Positions 15,941-24,019 are shown, numbered from the stretch's first letter. The stretch is 36,147 nucleotides of DNA from Candidatus Cybelea tumulisoli (GCA_003167155.1 PMTY01000163.1:21667-57813), one strand, 5' to 3'. A program made the numbers and translations. The notes: generated from the sequence alone by a model not told the origin.

Positions 15941-16671
15941 TGTAGGACCTCCTGCGCGGCATCGACGACGACGCTCCACTGGCCATCCTGCGCGGCACCG
16001 TAAGAGTCGTGCCAGTTCCACCACTTATAAGGCTCGCTTTGCGGGTAACCTGCCGGCGAGTCTTCCCAGGTCTCTTGGCGCCCGAGCGGCGTGATGTCGA
16101 GGTAGCTCCACGTACTTCCCAGCGCCTCGTCACCGCGGCTGTTGATGAAGTACGTGCGGTACACCCGGTCGCCGTCGCGCAAGAAGACGTTGGTGCCGTG
16201 CCACTCGTCGACGCCGAAGTCGGCGTCGAAACCGTCGGTCATCGTGTACCAGGGCATCGCCCAACCCATCCGCGCCTTGACGCGCGCGATGTCGGCCTGC
16301 GGCGCTCGGGAGACGTAGGCCAGCGTGGTATCGCGAGCGTTCAGATGCGCGAGGTTAGCGACTTGATCGGCGCCCAGCGAGCACCCGCGACAGGCATGCT
16401 CGGGCCAACCGTGCACGCCGGGCTCGAAAAACGCGCGGTAGATCACCAGCTGGCGGCGTCCCTCAAACAAGTCTAGCAGGCTGACCTTACCCTTGGCAGA
16501 GTCTAACGCGTAGTCTTTCTCGATGCTCATCCACGGCATGCGGCGACGCTCGGCGGCCAGCGCGTCACGAGCGCGGGTCGCGGCTTTTTCTTTTATCAGC
16601 AGCTGCTGGCGGGCGGTTTCCCACTCCTGCGGCGATACTACGGGAGGCGTGTTCATCTTGCGGTCGGTCAT
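15937..16671 (-). CDS. DUF899 thioredoxin-like family protein
   Basis: A 244-residue protein with the DUF899 signature. It shows VSPQEWETARQQLLIKEKAATRARDALAAERRRMPW split over the N-terminus, then DLFEGRRQLVIYRAFFEPG, HACRGCSLGADQVANLAHL, and ARDTTLAYVSRAP. The fold is thioredoxin-like with a CxxC (CRGC) pair; biochemical activity of the family is poorly defined. The start is placed at the ATG at 16671, ten bases after AGGGG. An 80-base gap separates it from exonuclease III, so a promoter could lie there; I saw no convincing consensus. Confidence 0.88.
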   Translation of the reverse strand: MTDRKMNTPPVVSPQEWETARQQLLIKEKAATRARDALAAERRRMPWMSIEKDYALDSAKGKVSLLDLFEGRRQLVIYRAFFEPGVHGWPEHACRGCSLGADQVANLAHLNARDTTLAYVSRAPQADIARVKARMGWAMPWYTMTDGFDADFGVDEWHGTNVFLRDGDRVYRTYFINSRGDEALGSTWSYLDITPLGRQETWEDSPAGYPQSEPYKWWNWHDSYGAAQDGQWSVVVDAAQEVLQ

Positions 16672-16751
16672 TGTTAAGGTCCCCTTCAAAAACTTGGTAC
16701 TGTCATCAAGACGACTGAAGGCACCCAAAAGATACGGGTTGACAAGACGGC

Positions 16752-17528
16752 CTAACTAATTAAAATGTCGTAGTCGATCGTGAGGGGCGCGTGGTCGCTA
16801 AAACGCTCCTGTTTGTAAATGGAGGCGCGCTGGACGCGCGGCGCGAGATCCGGCGTGATGATCTGATAGTCGATCCGCCAGCCGAGATTTCGGTCCCAGG
16901 CCGCCGGCCAGTTCGACCACCACGTGTACTGCTTTTCCTGCGGGTTCACGACGCGAAAGGCATCGACCCAGCCCAGGCGTTCGATCAGGACGTCCATCCA
17001 GGCGCGCTCCTCGGGAAGCGACCCAGTCACGTGGCTGTTTCGTGCGAAATTATAAGTGTCGATCGGTTTGTGCGCGATGTTGAAATCGCCGCAGACGATA
17101 TGCGCGCCGCCGGAATGCCGCGGCTGCGCCAGCATCCCGAGCAAACGCTCGAGGAAACTCATCTTAAAGGCCTGCCTCGCCGGACCGCTGATCCCCGAAG
17201 GCACGTAGAGCGACGCAACCGTCACGGCGCCGAAGTCAACCTGCACGAAGCGTCCCTCGGAATCCATATCGTCCCAGCCCAGCGAGCGCCGTACGGAGAT
17301 TGGCTGTTGGCGCGAGTAGAGCGCTACGCCGCTGTAGCCGCGGCGGCTCGCGTCGACGAAATACGGCGTAAATCCGGCTAGCGCGATCGCCTCCGCCGGC
17401 AGCTGATGCTCCTGTGCGCGCGTCTCCTGCAGACAGATGACGTCGGCCGCTTGCGACGCGGCCCACGCAAAGAAGCCTCGGCGCGCCGCGGAGCGTATTC
17501 CGTTGGCATTGAGCGAAATCACTCGCAT
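16752..17528 (-). CDS. xth: Exodeoxyribonuclease III (AP endonuclease)
   Basis: A 258-residue member of the exonuclease III/APE family, which cleaves DNA at abasic sites and removes 3' blocking groups. Motifs in order are ISLNANGIRSA, DVICLQETRAQ (metal-binding Glu), RRGYSGVALYS, IVCGDFNIAH (Asp/Asn), a catalytic Tyr/Trp-rich QYTWWSNW, IDYQIITP, and the terminal FSDHAPLTIDY with the Asp-His dyad. Length is typical. The start ATG at 17528 gives the canonical N-terminus. It is divergent from osmC. Confidence 0.94.
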   Translation of the reverse strand: MRVISLNANGIRSAARRGFFAWAASQAADVICLQETRAQEHQLPAEAIALAGFTPYFVDASRRGYSGVALYSRQQPISVRRSLGWDDMDSEGRFVQVDFGAVTVASLYVPSGISGPARQAFKMSFLERLLGMLAQPRHSGGAHIVCGDFNIAHKPIDTYNFARNSHVTGSLPEERAWMDVLIERLGWVDAFRVVNPQEKQYTWWSNWPAAWDRNLGWRIDYQIITPDLAPRVQRASIYKQERFSDHAPLTIDYDILIS

Positions 17529-17572
17529 CGCTGGCCGACGATTTCCGACTCATCGAAAAGGGTGCCTTCTTC

Positions 17573-17581
17573 TGCTATGAT
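17573..17581 (+). promoter_or_regulatory. Possible extended -10 promoter of osmC
   Basis: TGCTATGAT fits an extended -10 element (TGn plus TATGAT) 30 bases before the osmC GTG. No good -35 is seen, as expected for extended -10 promoters. Confidence 0.4.
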
Positions 17582-17610
17582 AACGGCCTGCAAATGCAAG
17601 GGAGCGGCAA

Positions 17611-18075
17611 GTGAAGAGCCATCAATATACGACGCACGTGCGTTGGTCGGCCGACGGCGAGGGAACGAAGTCCTATCGCAGCTACTCGCGCAACTTTACG
17701 ATCGCCGCGCAGGGTAAGCCCGATATTGCGGGTTCGAGCGATCCTGCATTTCGCGGAGACGCGCTACGCTATAATCCCGAAGAGCTTCTCGTCGCGAGCC
17801 TTTCCGCATGTCACATGCTTTGGTACTTGCATCTCTGCTCGGTCAACGAAATCGTAGTCCTGGATTATCGCGACGCCGCGACCGGAACGCTGGAAGAGCG
17901 CGACGGTTCGGGGCAGTTCGTGCGCGTGACCCTGCGGCCCGCGGTCAAGGTATCCCCCGGCAACGACCTGGCGCGAGCGATCGCGCTGCATGAGGAGGCT
18001 CATCGCTTGTGCTTTATCGCGCGGTCCGTTAACTTCCCAGTCGACGTCGAACCCGAAGTGCGGGGTGCGCCATAG
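17611..18075 (+). CDS. OsmC family peroxiredoxin
   Basis: A 154-residue OsmC/Ohr-fold protein, a thiol-dependent peroxidase family that reduces organic hydroperoxides. The peroxidatic Cys is in YNPEELLVASLSACHMLWYL and the second Cys in EAHRLCFIARSVNFPV, in the expected spacing. The start is a GTG at 17611, with AGGGAG seven to eight bases upstream. A likely extended -10 promoter lies 30 bases before it. It is divergent from xth and is followed by a convergent heptad-repeat gene. Confidence 0.9.
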   Translation: MKSHQYTTHVRWSADGEGTKSYRSYSRNFTIAAQGKPDIAGSSDPAFRGDALRYNPEELLVASLSACHMLWYLHLCSVNEIVVLDYRDAATGTLEERDGSGQFVRVTLRPAVKVSPGNDLARAIALHEEAHRLCFIARSVNFPVDVEPEVRGAP

Positions 18076-18087
18076 CCCTTTAGGCTC

Positions 18088-18399
18088 CTAGTGCTTGAGG
18101 AGGATGGTTAGCATCGTCGTGATCCACGTGACCACGATGAGCGAGGTCATCCGCCACTGAAAACCGTCCAGCCGCCGTCCAAGGCCGTCCAGGCGAAGGT
18201 CGATCTGCCCGAATCGCGCGTCGATCTGCACGAAGCGCGCGTCAACCTGCGCGAAGCGCGCGTCAACCTGCGCGAAGCGCGCGTCGACCTGCGCGAAGCG
18301 CGAATCTATGCTCGAGGCGAGATCGCCCAGACGCTTGTCGAGCTGCTGGTAGCCCCCTTCGAGGTGCGCCATTCGAACTTCCAGTGGCCGGCCGCTCAT
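18088..18399 (-). CDS. Heptad-repeat coiled-coil protein with C-terminal membrane anchor
   Basis: A 103-residue protein. Residues 1-30 are amphipathic (HLEGGYQQLDKRLGDL). A run of seven-residue repeats of the form RFAQVDA continues to about residue 75 with decaying copies (RFVQIDA, RFGQIDL). One C-terminal helix follows (MTSLIVVTWITTMLTILL) ending in KH. It should form a coiled coil tethered to the inner membrane; no function is known to me. The ATG at 18399 follows an extended -10 by six bases, so the transcript may be leaderless. An internal ATG at 18372 with GGAAG is an alternative. Confidence 0.72.
   Translation of the reverse strand: MSGRPLEVRMAHLEGGYQQLDKRLGDLASSIDSRFAQVDARFAQVDARFAQVDARFVQIDARFGQIDLRLDGLGRRLDGFQWRMTSLIVVTWITTMLTILLKH
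18193..18297 (-). repeat. 21-base tandem repeat encoding heptads
   Basis: Four clear 21-base units (18214-18234, 18235-18255, 18256-18276, 18277-18297), plus a diverged one at 18193-18213, lie inside the coiled-coil gene. Units two and three are identical. The period equals seven codons, so copy number can change without shifting frame. Confidence 0.9.
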
Positions 18400-18402
18400 T
18401 GC

Positions 18403-18414
18403 TTCATTCTATCA
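18403..18414 (-). promoter_or_regulatory. Extended -10 element giving a probably leaderless transcript
   Basis: On the minus strand TGATAGAAT (18414-18406) matches TGn plus a -10 hexamer. It ends six bases before the ATG at 18399, which places the expected transcription start at or next to the start codon. Confidence 0.4.
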
Positions 18415-18463
18415 CGCCGTGAGGTAACGGCGGAAAGGCCGCCGTCGGGACGAAGCCTTTTGC

Positions 18464-19369
18464 GTGCCCGAGCTGCCCGACATCGCCGCCTACATGACCG
18501 CCCTCGAACCGCGTATTGTGGGTCAGCCCCTCGAGCGGATCACCGTCGTCAATCCATTCGTCTTACGAACCCAGGAACCGCCGGCTTCCGTCCTGCAGGG
18601 CCGCACCGTTCGCGAGTTGCGGCGAATCGGAAAGCGCATCGCCATCGGATTCGATGACGATTACTGGCTCGTGCTTCACCTGATGATCGCCGGACGGCTC
18701 CATTGGAAACCAGCAGGCGGCGGCGCCACGAATCGCGCTACGCTAGCCGTTCTCGATTTCCCCAACGGGTCGCTCATTATTACCGAAGCCGGTTCCAAGC
18801 GCCGCGCGTCCCTGCACGTCCTTAAAGGTGAACGCGCTCTCGCGGCCGTGGATCCCGGTGGACTCGACGTTCTTGGCAGCGACTATGATTCGTTTCGTCA
18901 CGCTCTCATGGCGGAGAACCGGACGCTCAAGCGCGCGCTCACCGACCCCCGCATTCTCAGTGGAATCGGCAACGCCTATTCCGACGAGATCCTCCATGCG
19001 GCGCAGCTCTCGCCCGTCGCACTAACTCATAAACTCGACGAAGACCAATGGGTGAGGCTCTTTCGTGCCACCCAATCCACGCTGCGCCTCTGGATTGACC
19101 GTCTTCAGGCCGAGGCCCAGCGGGAGTTCCCAAAGCACGTCACCGCCTTTCGCAAAGATATGGCCGTGCACGGCCGGTACGGGGAATCGTGCCCTGCGTG
19201 CGGCGAAAAGGTTCAGCGCATACGCTATGCCGATAACGAGACGAACTATTGCGCGCGCTGCCAAACGGGGGGAAAACTTCTCGCCGATCGCAGCCTTTCG
19301 AGACTTTTGAAATCCGATTGGCCACGCACGTTGGAGGAGCTCGAAACGCTTCGAAAAGGCCGCGAGTAG
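18464..19369 (+). CDS. Fpg/Nei family DNA glycosylase
   Basis: A 301-residue formamidopyrimidine-DNA glycosylase family protein that excises oxidised bases and nicks DNA. The N-terminus after the initiator is PELPD, providing the catalytic Pro and Glu. LHLMIAGRLHWK carries the conserved Lys region. GIGNAYSDEILHAAQLSP is the helix-two-turn-helix. The C-terminus has a four-Cys zinc finger, CPAC then CARC with 16 residues between. The start is a GTG at 18464. About 30 residues longer than typical Fpg. Fpg versus Nei specificity is not decided from sequence alone. Confidence 0.9.
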   Translation: MPELPDIAAYMTALEPRIVGQPLERITVVNPFVLRTQEPPASVLQGRTVRELRRIGKRIAIGFDDDYWLVLHLMIAGRLHWKPAGGGATNRATLAVLDFPNGSLIITEAGSKRRASLHVLKGERALAAVDPGGLDVLGSDYDSFRHALMAENRTLKRALTDPRILSGIGNAYSDEILHAAQLSPVALTHKLDEDQWVRLFRATQSTLRLWIDRLQAEAQREFPKHVTAFRKDMAVHGRYGESCPACGEKVQRIRYADNETNYCARCQTGGKLLADRSLSRLLKSDWPRTLEELETLRKGRE

Positions 19370-19809
19370 CGCTCGAAGGCTTCGTCGCGCAGTTCAGTCC
19401 CGAGATTGCCGCGCTTGCGAGAAGCGCGCTGGAAACGATGCGCGAGCGCCTACCAGGGGCGTACGAGTTAGTCTACGACAACGCCTATGCGCTCGTTGTT
19501 GGCTTCGGACCCAGCGAGCGTCCCTCCGAGGCGCTCTTTTCGATCGTGATCCATCCGCAAAAGGTGAGCCTCTGCTTTTTGTGGGGCGTACGGCTTGCGG
19601 ATCCCGATGGTTTGCTCGTGGGGAGCGGGCGCCAAGTGCGCCACATTCGCCTCGAGAGTGCCGCCACGCTAAGAAAACGCGGCGTTCGGGCGCTCATTAC
19701 AGCGGCGATTGACGACGCGGGCGATCCGTTCGACGCGGCGAGGCGGGGCGAGACGATCGTTCGAGCGATGTCAAAGAACCGGCGCCCGCGCCGCACCCTA
19801 AAAGGTTGA
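19318..19809 (+). CDS. DUF1801 domain protein, start uncertain
   Basis: The frame encodes a DUF1801-like domain: LEGFVAQFSPEIAALARSAL, LPGAYELVYDNAYALVVGFG, a SIVIHPQKVSLCFLWG strand, then a C-terminal RHIRLESAATLRKRGV. DUF1801 proteins are small, of unknown function, related to YdhG/YdeI. No ATG or GTG is available in frame before the domain; candidates are TTG at 19318 (163 residues) or 19249, both inside the glycosylase gene. GGAGGAG at 19331-19337 has no good start after it. Overlap with the upstream gene is at least 52 bases. It converges with the DUF5671 gene, overlapping its stop by 12 bases. Confidence 0.7.
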   Translation: MATHVGGARNASKRPRVALEGFVAQFSPEIAALARSALETMRERLPGAYELVYDNAYALVVGFGPSERPSEALFSIVIHPQKVSLCFLWGVRLADPDGLLVGSGRQVRHIRLESAATLRKRGVRALITAAIDDAGDPFDAARRGETIVRAMSKNRRPRRTLKG

Positions 19810-20835
19810 GGCGTCGACCGTGTAGCACTTGAGGCCCGCAGGGTGCCGCCAAAAGATATCCGCTCCGGTGATATCTTCCTCGTCGAACGTCGCGCAGAGT
19901 TGGAAGCGTGAGCCGCCGAGGGGGATGTACGTATATGGTTTCTGCGTTGTCGGGTCAACCTCGGCAGCGGGAGGCAGCGATGCCGGCAACGCTTTGTTCT
20001 TCGCGTAGATTTCGGTCAGCCGGGTGGCCGTGGTTCGCAGGTCCGTGACGCGACGTTCGTCGACCGAAAGCACGCGAGCGTGCCACGGCCCCCCAGTTCC
20101 GGTAAAACCTAAGATCACGATGGTGACGACGGCAATCGTCGCGGCCCAGCCGAATGCGCGATCGCGCCCCGGCGGCGAAGCCGTGGTGCGAACGGTGCCC
20201 AAGTAGTACCACAGCACGCCGCCGGCGACCAAGAAGACGCCCAACACGTCGAGGACGAATCGCAGCGTCAAGTCGCCCTCCAAGAACTGCTGCAAGAACC
20301 AGACGGCATCGAAGAGCAGCGTGACCGACGTAATGACGAGCGCGAGATAGGTCAGCCATTTACGCACTCCGGATTCGAGCGATTCGGGTCGGCGATCGGT
20401 CTCGCGCACGATGGAACGGCTGACCAACAGAAATATGGGAAAGGCGACGATCAGACTGGCCAACTGCCCGGCGACGCTGGAGCGGAACTCGGGCCCCGTA
20501 TCGTTTTGATAGTCGAGGGCGCTCGGGAACGCGTGGCCGACCAGCGCGCTGGCGAGCCACACGAAGGCGACCGTCCAAATGCCCAGCGTGACGAACGCCA
20601 GCAAATAGAGGAAGGCATCGCGCGCATTCTCCGACCGGCTGCCCCGCACCGGGACCGCAACGCCGACGGTCTCTTTGTAGTAGGCCGTGAAGGCCGCGAA
20701 GATTCGGCGCTCGGACCAACCGTTTTGGCGCAGCAAGCCGACGATGAAGCCTTCGTCGGCGCCGTCGGCCTTAGCGGCGCGGATAAATTGGAGGAGGGCT
20801 GCCGGATCAGACGAGTCGTTCATGTTCGACGACAT
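19798..20835 (-). CDS. DUF5671-containing membrane protein
   Basis: A 345-residue protein. Residues about 1-50 resemble a small helical module (ALLQFIRAAKADGADEGFIVGLLRQNGWSE in two parts). A DUF5671-like membrane domain follows (ARDAFLYLLAFVTLGIWTVAF), with six or so helices to about residue 240. A soluble C-terminal region of about 100 residues contains two Cys (FQLCATFDEED and GLKCYTVDAS) and probably faces outside. Function unknown. I use the ATG at 20835; a longer ORF to 21042 extends over the divergent antiporter's start and lacks family similarity. Confidence 0.8.
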   Translation of the reverse strand: MSSNMNDSSDPAALLQFIRAAKADGADEGFIVGLLRQNGWSERRIFAAFTAYYKETVGVAVPVRGSRSENARDAFLYLLAFVTLGIWTVAFVWLASALVGHAFPSALDYQNDTGPEFRSSVAGQLASLIVAFPIFLLVSRSIVRETDRRPESLESGVRKWLTYLALVITSVTLLFDAVWFLQQFLEGDLTLRFVLDVLGVFLVAGGVLWYYLGTVRTTASPPGRDRAFGWAATIAVVTIVILGFTGTGGPWHARVLSVDERRVTDLRTTATRLTEIYAKNKALPASLPPAAEVDPTTQKPYTYIPLGGSRFQLCATFDEEDITGADIFWRHPAGLKCYTVDASTF

Positions 20836-20904
20836 CGTTAGGGTCAAGGCCACCCAACACCCGCTTGCTTGACGCTTTGCCGTCCCATGGGAAGCATTAG
20901 GGGT

Positions 20905-22509
20905 ATGGAGCAAAACCCCGCGAGCGCGCTTTTCGTAGTCTTCGCCGCCATCGTGGTGCTGGTGACGATTGCGAACCGTATCAACATTGCATACCCGATC
21001 GTATTGGTGCTCGGCGGCATCGCGATTGGTTTCATTCCGCACGTCCCCACCATCGAATTGCGCCCCGATATGGTGCTCGTCGTCTTTCTGCCGCCGCTAC
21101 TCTATTGGGAAAGCGTCACGGCACCCACGAGCGAGTTCCGCGCGAATGCGTGGTGGATCTTCCAAATGGCGTTCGGCTTGGTCATCCTGACGACGGCCGC
21201 GGTCGCGCTGGTCGCGCACGCGATCGTTCCCGGAATGGGCTGGGGCGTCGCCTTCGTGCTCGGTGCCATCGTTTCGTCGACCGATGAGGTGGCGTTCGTC
21301 GCCATCGCCGATCGACTCAATGTGCCACGCCATATCATTGGAACGATCGAAGGCGAGAGCCTCGTCAACGACGCGACATCGCTGATTCTCTATGGGGTAG
21401 GCATCGCCGCGGTTGTGGGCGCGTCGTTTTCGCTCTCGCACGCGTTCGGGGCGCTGGCGCTTTCGGTCGTCGAAGCCGTCGCAATCGGGCTTGCAGCGGG
21501 CGGCCTTGCGGTTCTCGCGTGGCGAGTGATTCAAGACGAAACGCTGCAAGGCGTCATCTCCGTCGTCGTCCCGTTTGTCGCCTATCTTCCAGCGTACTAT
21601 ATCGGCGCCTCCGGCGTCCTGGCAACGGTAGTCGCGGGAATCTTCATCAGCCGCTTCACGCCCAACGTGCTGCTTCCAATGACTCGCGAGACGATGACCG
21701 GCTTTTGGGTGACGATCGTCTTCCTGCTCAACGCATTCATCTTTGTCGAGGTTGGAATCCGTTTCCACGATATCGTATCGCGACTAAATGTCTATTCGCC
21801 CGGCCAGCTCATCTGGTGGGGGAGCGCCATCGCGGCGGTGTGCATCCTCGCAAGACTCGCGTGGACCTTCGCGCAAGGGCTGCTGCCGATAACCAACGAG
21901 CCCGAACACGTGGGCGGAAAGGCCGACTGGTCGCACGTTTCGGTCCTCGCCTGGACCGGCATGCGCGGCGGTATTTCGTTGGCGGCCGCGCTGGCGATTC
22001 CGCTCGAAACCGCCGCCGGACCTTTTCCTTATCGCGATCTCTTAATCTTCATCACGTTCGTCGTCCTTTTAGCGACGCTGGTCGGACAAGGGGGGACGCT
22101 ACCCTATCTCATCAGGTGGTTGCGCGTGAAAGACGATCTTGCCGCGCAGGGGGAGGAACGCGTCGCGCTTGCGGCGACCGCTTGCGCCGGGCTCGAATGT
22201 CTCGAGCAGATGGAACGCGAGGGTAACGTTCCGCGACTTGTCTTAGAGCTGCAACGCAAGCGCCTGCGGGCGAGATATGCCGAGTTTGGCGAGAGCGCCG
22301 AGGGGGCCGCAGCGACGACCGCAGCGTTCCGTCGCGTCGAACGGCACCTGCTCGACACGCAGCGGAAACGACTGATCGAGCTGCGCAGCGAAGGGAAAAT
22401 CGACAACACCGTTATGCGCCGCGTCCTGCGCGTGCTCGATCTGCAAGCGGTCGAGATCGCTTTGCTCGACAGCACCGGACATGAAAAAATCGAGGAAGAA
22501 GGTGAGTGA
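20905..22509 (+). CDS. CPA1 family Na+/H+ antiporter
   Basis: A 534-residue cation:proton antiporter. About twelve helices occupy residues 1-410, with GESLVNDATSLILYGV (the Asn-Asp core of CPA1) and GMRGGISLAAALAIP with the conserved Arg. The upstream motif reads AIVSSTDEVAFVAI where CPA1 members usually have TDP. A charged cytoplasmic tail of about 120 residues follows, likely regulatory. The ATG at 20905 is preferred because GGGAAG precedes it by ten bases; the ATG at 20887 is possible. The promoter may overlap the short gap to the divergent DUF5671 gene. Confidence 0.9.
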   Translation: MEQNPASALFVVFAAIVVLVTIANRINIAYPIVLVLGGIAIGFIPHVPTIELRPDMVLVVFLPPLLYWESVTAPTSEFRANAWWIFQMAFGLVILTTAAVALVAHAIVPGMGWGVAFVLGAIVSSTDEVAFVAIADRLNVPRHIIGTIEGESLVNDATSLILYGVGIAAVVGASFSLSHAFGALALSVVEAVAIGLAAGGLAVLAWRVIQDETLQGVISVVVPFVAYLPAYYIGASGVLATVVAGIFISRFTPNVLLPMTRETMTGFWVTIVFLLNAFIFVEVGIRFHDIVSRLNVYSPGQLIWWGSAIAAVCILARLAWTFAQGLLPITNEPEHVGGKADWSHVSVLAWTGMRGGISLAAALAIPLETAAGPFPYRDLLIFITFVVLLATLVGQGGTLPYLIRWLRVKDDLAAQGEERVALAATACAGLECLEQMEREGNVPRLVLELQRKRLRARYAEFGESAEGAAATTAAFRRVERHLLDTQRKRLIELRSEGKIDNTVMRRVLRVLDLQAVEIALLDSTGHEKIEEEGE

Positions 22510-22531
22510 GCCCGCGCTCAGCCCTTTATCG

Positions 22532-23896
22532 TTAGGGATCTTCGACGATTGGGGTAGAGGTTCGGTGCGCAAGGAAGTAGGTTTTGCCGCGAGTCGTCGG
22601 GATCGCCACGAAAGGCGTCGGCGATTGGTCGAAGTTGAAGCAATCGGAGAGATCGTCGGCGCGTTCGTCGGTCGTGCCCATCGACGGGAGGCCGAGCTGC
22701 TCCTCGGAGAACTTCAAGATGCTGCCGAACTCGTGCTGCACGTGCGAAACGTAACCGTTGTTGGCGTACGGCGAGATGACGAGCATGGGTACGCGGAAAC
22801 CGAGATCGTACGAACTATAATTCGGAGGCGTGACGTGGTCGTACCAGCCGCCCCAATCGTCCCATACTACGAAGATTGCCGTGTTGTCCCAGAACTGACT
22901 CTCTCCGACCGCGTTGACCACCGAGGCGACCCAATCGGGCCCCGACCCATCGGTGATCATCGGATGATCCGACGCTTGCGCGGTCGGCGTTATCCAGGTG
23001 ACGTTTGAGAGCACGCCATTGCCTACGTCGGTGAGGAACTGGCTCGACGGGACGACGACGTCGCTGGAAAACTCCGGACTATCGTACGTCGGCAAGACGG
23101 CATCCGGGGCATTCCACAGGCCGGGTCCGCTCTTAGCCTGGTAGTAGTGCCAGCTGAGCGAGTTTTCGTCTAGCAAGTCCATCAGCGATTCGCGATCGAA
23201 GCACGGAAAGACCGGCGACCCCTGCGTACCATATGAGTTGATCGTCTGCACTTTTGTCCCCGCCGGAGAGTCACAGCCGCCCATGCCTTGGCTGGGGTTC
23301 TCCGATGCCAACTGCGACGCGCCGTCGCTCGTCGAGGAGGTACCGCTGATAATGTACTGGTGCGCGGGAAAGCTCGGGCCTTCGTTGCTTTGGAACATGT
23401 TGTCCGCGACCGTGTAGCTCTGGGCCAACGCCCAATAAGGCTCGACCTGGCTCTGCGGCACGTAGCCGTAGGCCCGAAGTCGCCGTGGCGGACAACCTAT
23501 CCCCCCGCACTGGCTTCTTGCCTTGTCGAAGCCGTTGAGTTGCCCCCCGGCGTATTCCGTTTCAAAGTTGTTGTGCGAGTGGAACATATCCCACTGCGCG
23601 GTCATATTCACCGGGCGCAGCCTAATCGTCTTGCCCTTAGAGTTCAAACCGCCGCTCGCCGTGTTAGCCCCCGGAAATCCTTGGAATAGATTGTCGAACG
23701 TGCGATTCTCCTGGACGATGATCACGACGTGCTGGATCAAGCCCGAGCTCGCCTTGCGCGCGTGCAACGGCGTGCGCGACAGCGATGGAAATCCATAAGA
23801 TGACGAGGGAACCGTGGTCCCGGCACTGCATGCAAAAAGCATCGTCGCGGTAAGCGAGGCGACGGCGCCATAATAGAGCCGCTTCATAAATCGCAC
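22532..23896 (-). CDS. PF04185 phosphoesterase lipoprotein, second copy type
   Basis: A 454-residue secreted phosphoesterase distinct from the one at 7.7 kb. The N-terminus has a lipobox (MLFAC, about residue 23). Hallmarks are VVIIVQENRTFDNLFQGFPGA, SNEGPSFPAHQYIISG, and IFVVWDDWGGWYDHVTPP, with a conserved late FRVPMLVISPYA. Phospholipase C or phosphatase activity is expected; the substrate is unknown. The start is the GTG at 23896, five bases after AGGAG. Its upstream 125 bases carry a direct repeat and an inverted repeat that may be regulatory. Confidence 0.92.
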   Translation of the reverse strand: MRFMKRLYYGAVASLTATMLFACSAGTTVPSSSYGFPSLSRTPLHARKASSGLIQHVVIIVQENRTFDNLFQGFPGANTASGGLNSKGKTIRLRPVNMTAQWDMFHSHNNFETEYAGGQLNGFDKARSQCGGIGCPPRRLRAYGYVPQSQVEPYWALAQSYTVADNMFQSNEGPSFPAHQYIISGTSSTSDGASQLASENPSQGMGGCDSPAGTKVQTINSYGTQGSPVFPCFDRESLMDLLDENSLSWHYYQAKSGPGLWNAPDAVLPTYDSPEFSSDVVVPSSQFLTDVGNGVLSNVTWITPTAQASDHPMITDGSGPDWVASVVNAVGESQFWDNTAIFVVWDDWGGWYDHVTPPNYSSYDLGFRVPMLVISPYANNGYVSHVQHEFGSILKFSEEQLGLPSMGTTDERADDLSDCFNFDQSPTPFVAIPTTRGKTYFLAHRTSTPIVEDP

Positions 23897-23907
23897 AATT
23901 ACTCCTA

Positions 23908-23945
23908 TTGGGTTGTGCAGAGATGTAATACTGGATGTAACCCAA
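23908..23945 (-). promoter_or_regulatory. Direct and inverted repeats upstream of phosphoesterase
   Basis: GATGTAA occurs twice with a 12-base period (23922-23928 and 23934-23940), enclosed by a perfect TTGGGTT/AACCCAA inverted repeat (23908-23914, 23939-23945). The array sits 12-49 bases before the GTG. Tandem seven-base half-sites are typical of OmpR/PhoB-type regulators, but the factor is not identified. Confidence 0.4.
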
Positions 23946-24001
23946 CATTAATTTCGGATCGTCAACTGGCTCTTCTTAGCCTTTTGGAGCGCGCCTTGAA
24001 T

Positions 24002-24015
24002 GTTAATGCGTTAAC
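24002..24015. repeat. Palindrome GTTAA-TGCG-TTAAC
   Basis: A perfect five-base inverted repeat with four-base spacer, just after the stop of the beta-propeller lipoprotein gene and about 105 bases ahead of the phosphoesterase. Too AT-rich and short for a terminator; possible operator. Confidence 0.35.
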
Positions 24016-24019
24016 GGCG

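Noticed and set aside
15822-16133. N-terminal extension of the SDR
   Set aside because: It overlaps the small membrane peptide and DUF899 genes; the Rossmann motif begins directly after the ATG at 15821.
16672-16751. ECF-type promoter for the DUF899 operon
   Set aside because: TGTCAACC and CGTC are present on the minus strand but 24 bases apart, too far for a normal ECF spacer.
18193-18297. CRISPR-like array
   Set aside because: The 21-base units are contiguous with no spacers and encode coiled-coil heptads.
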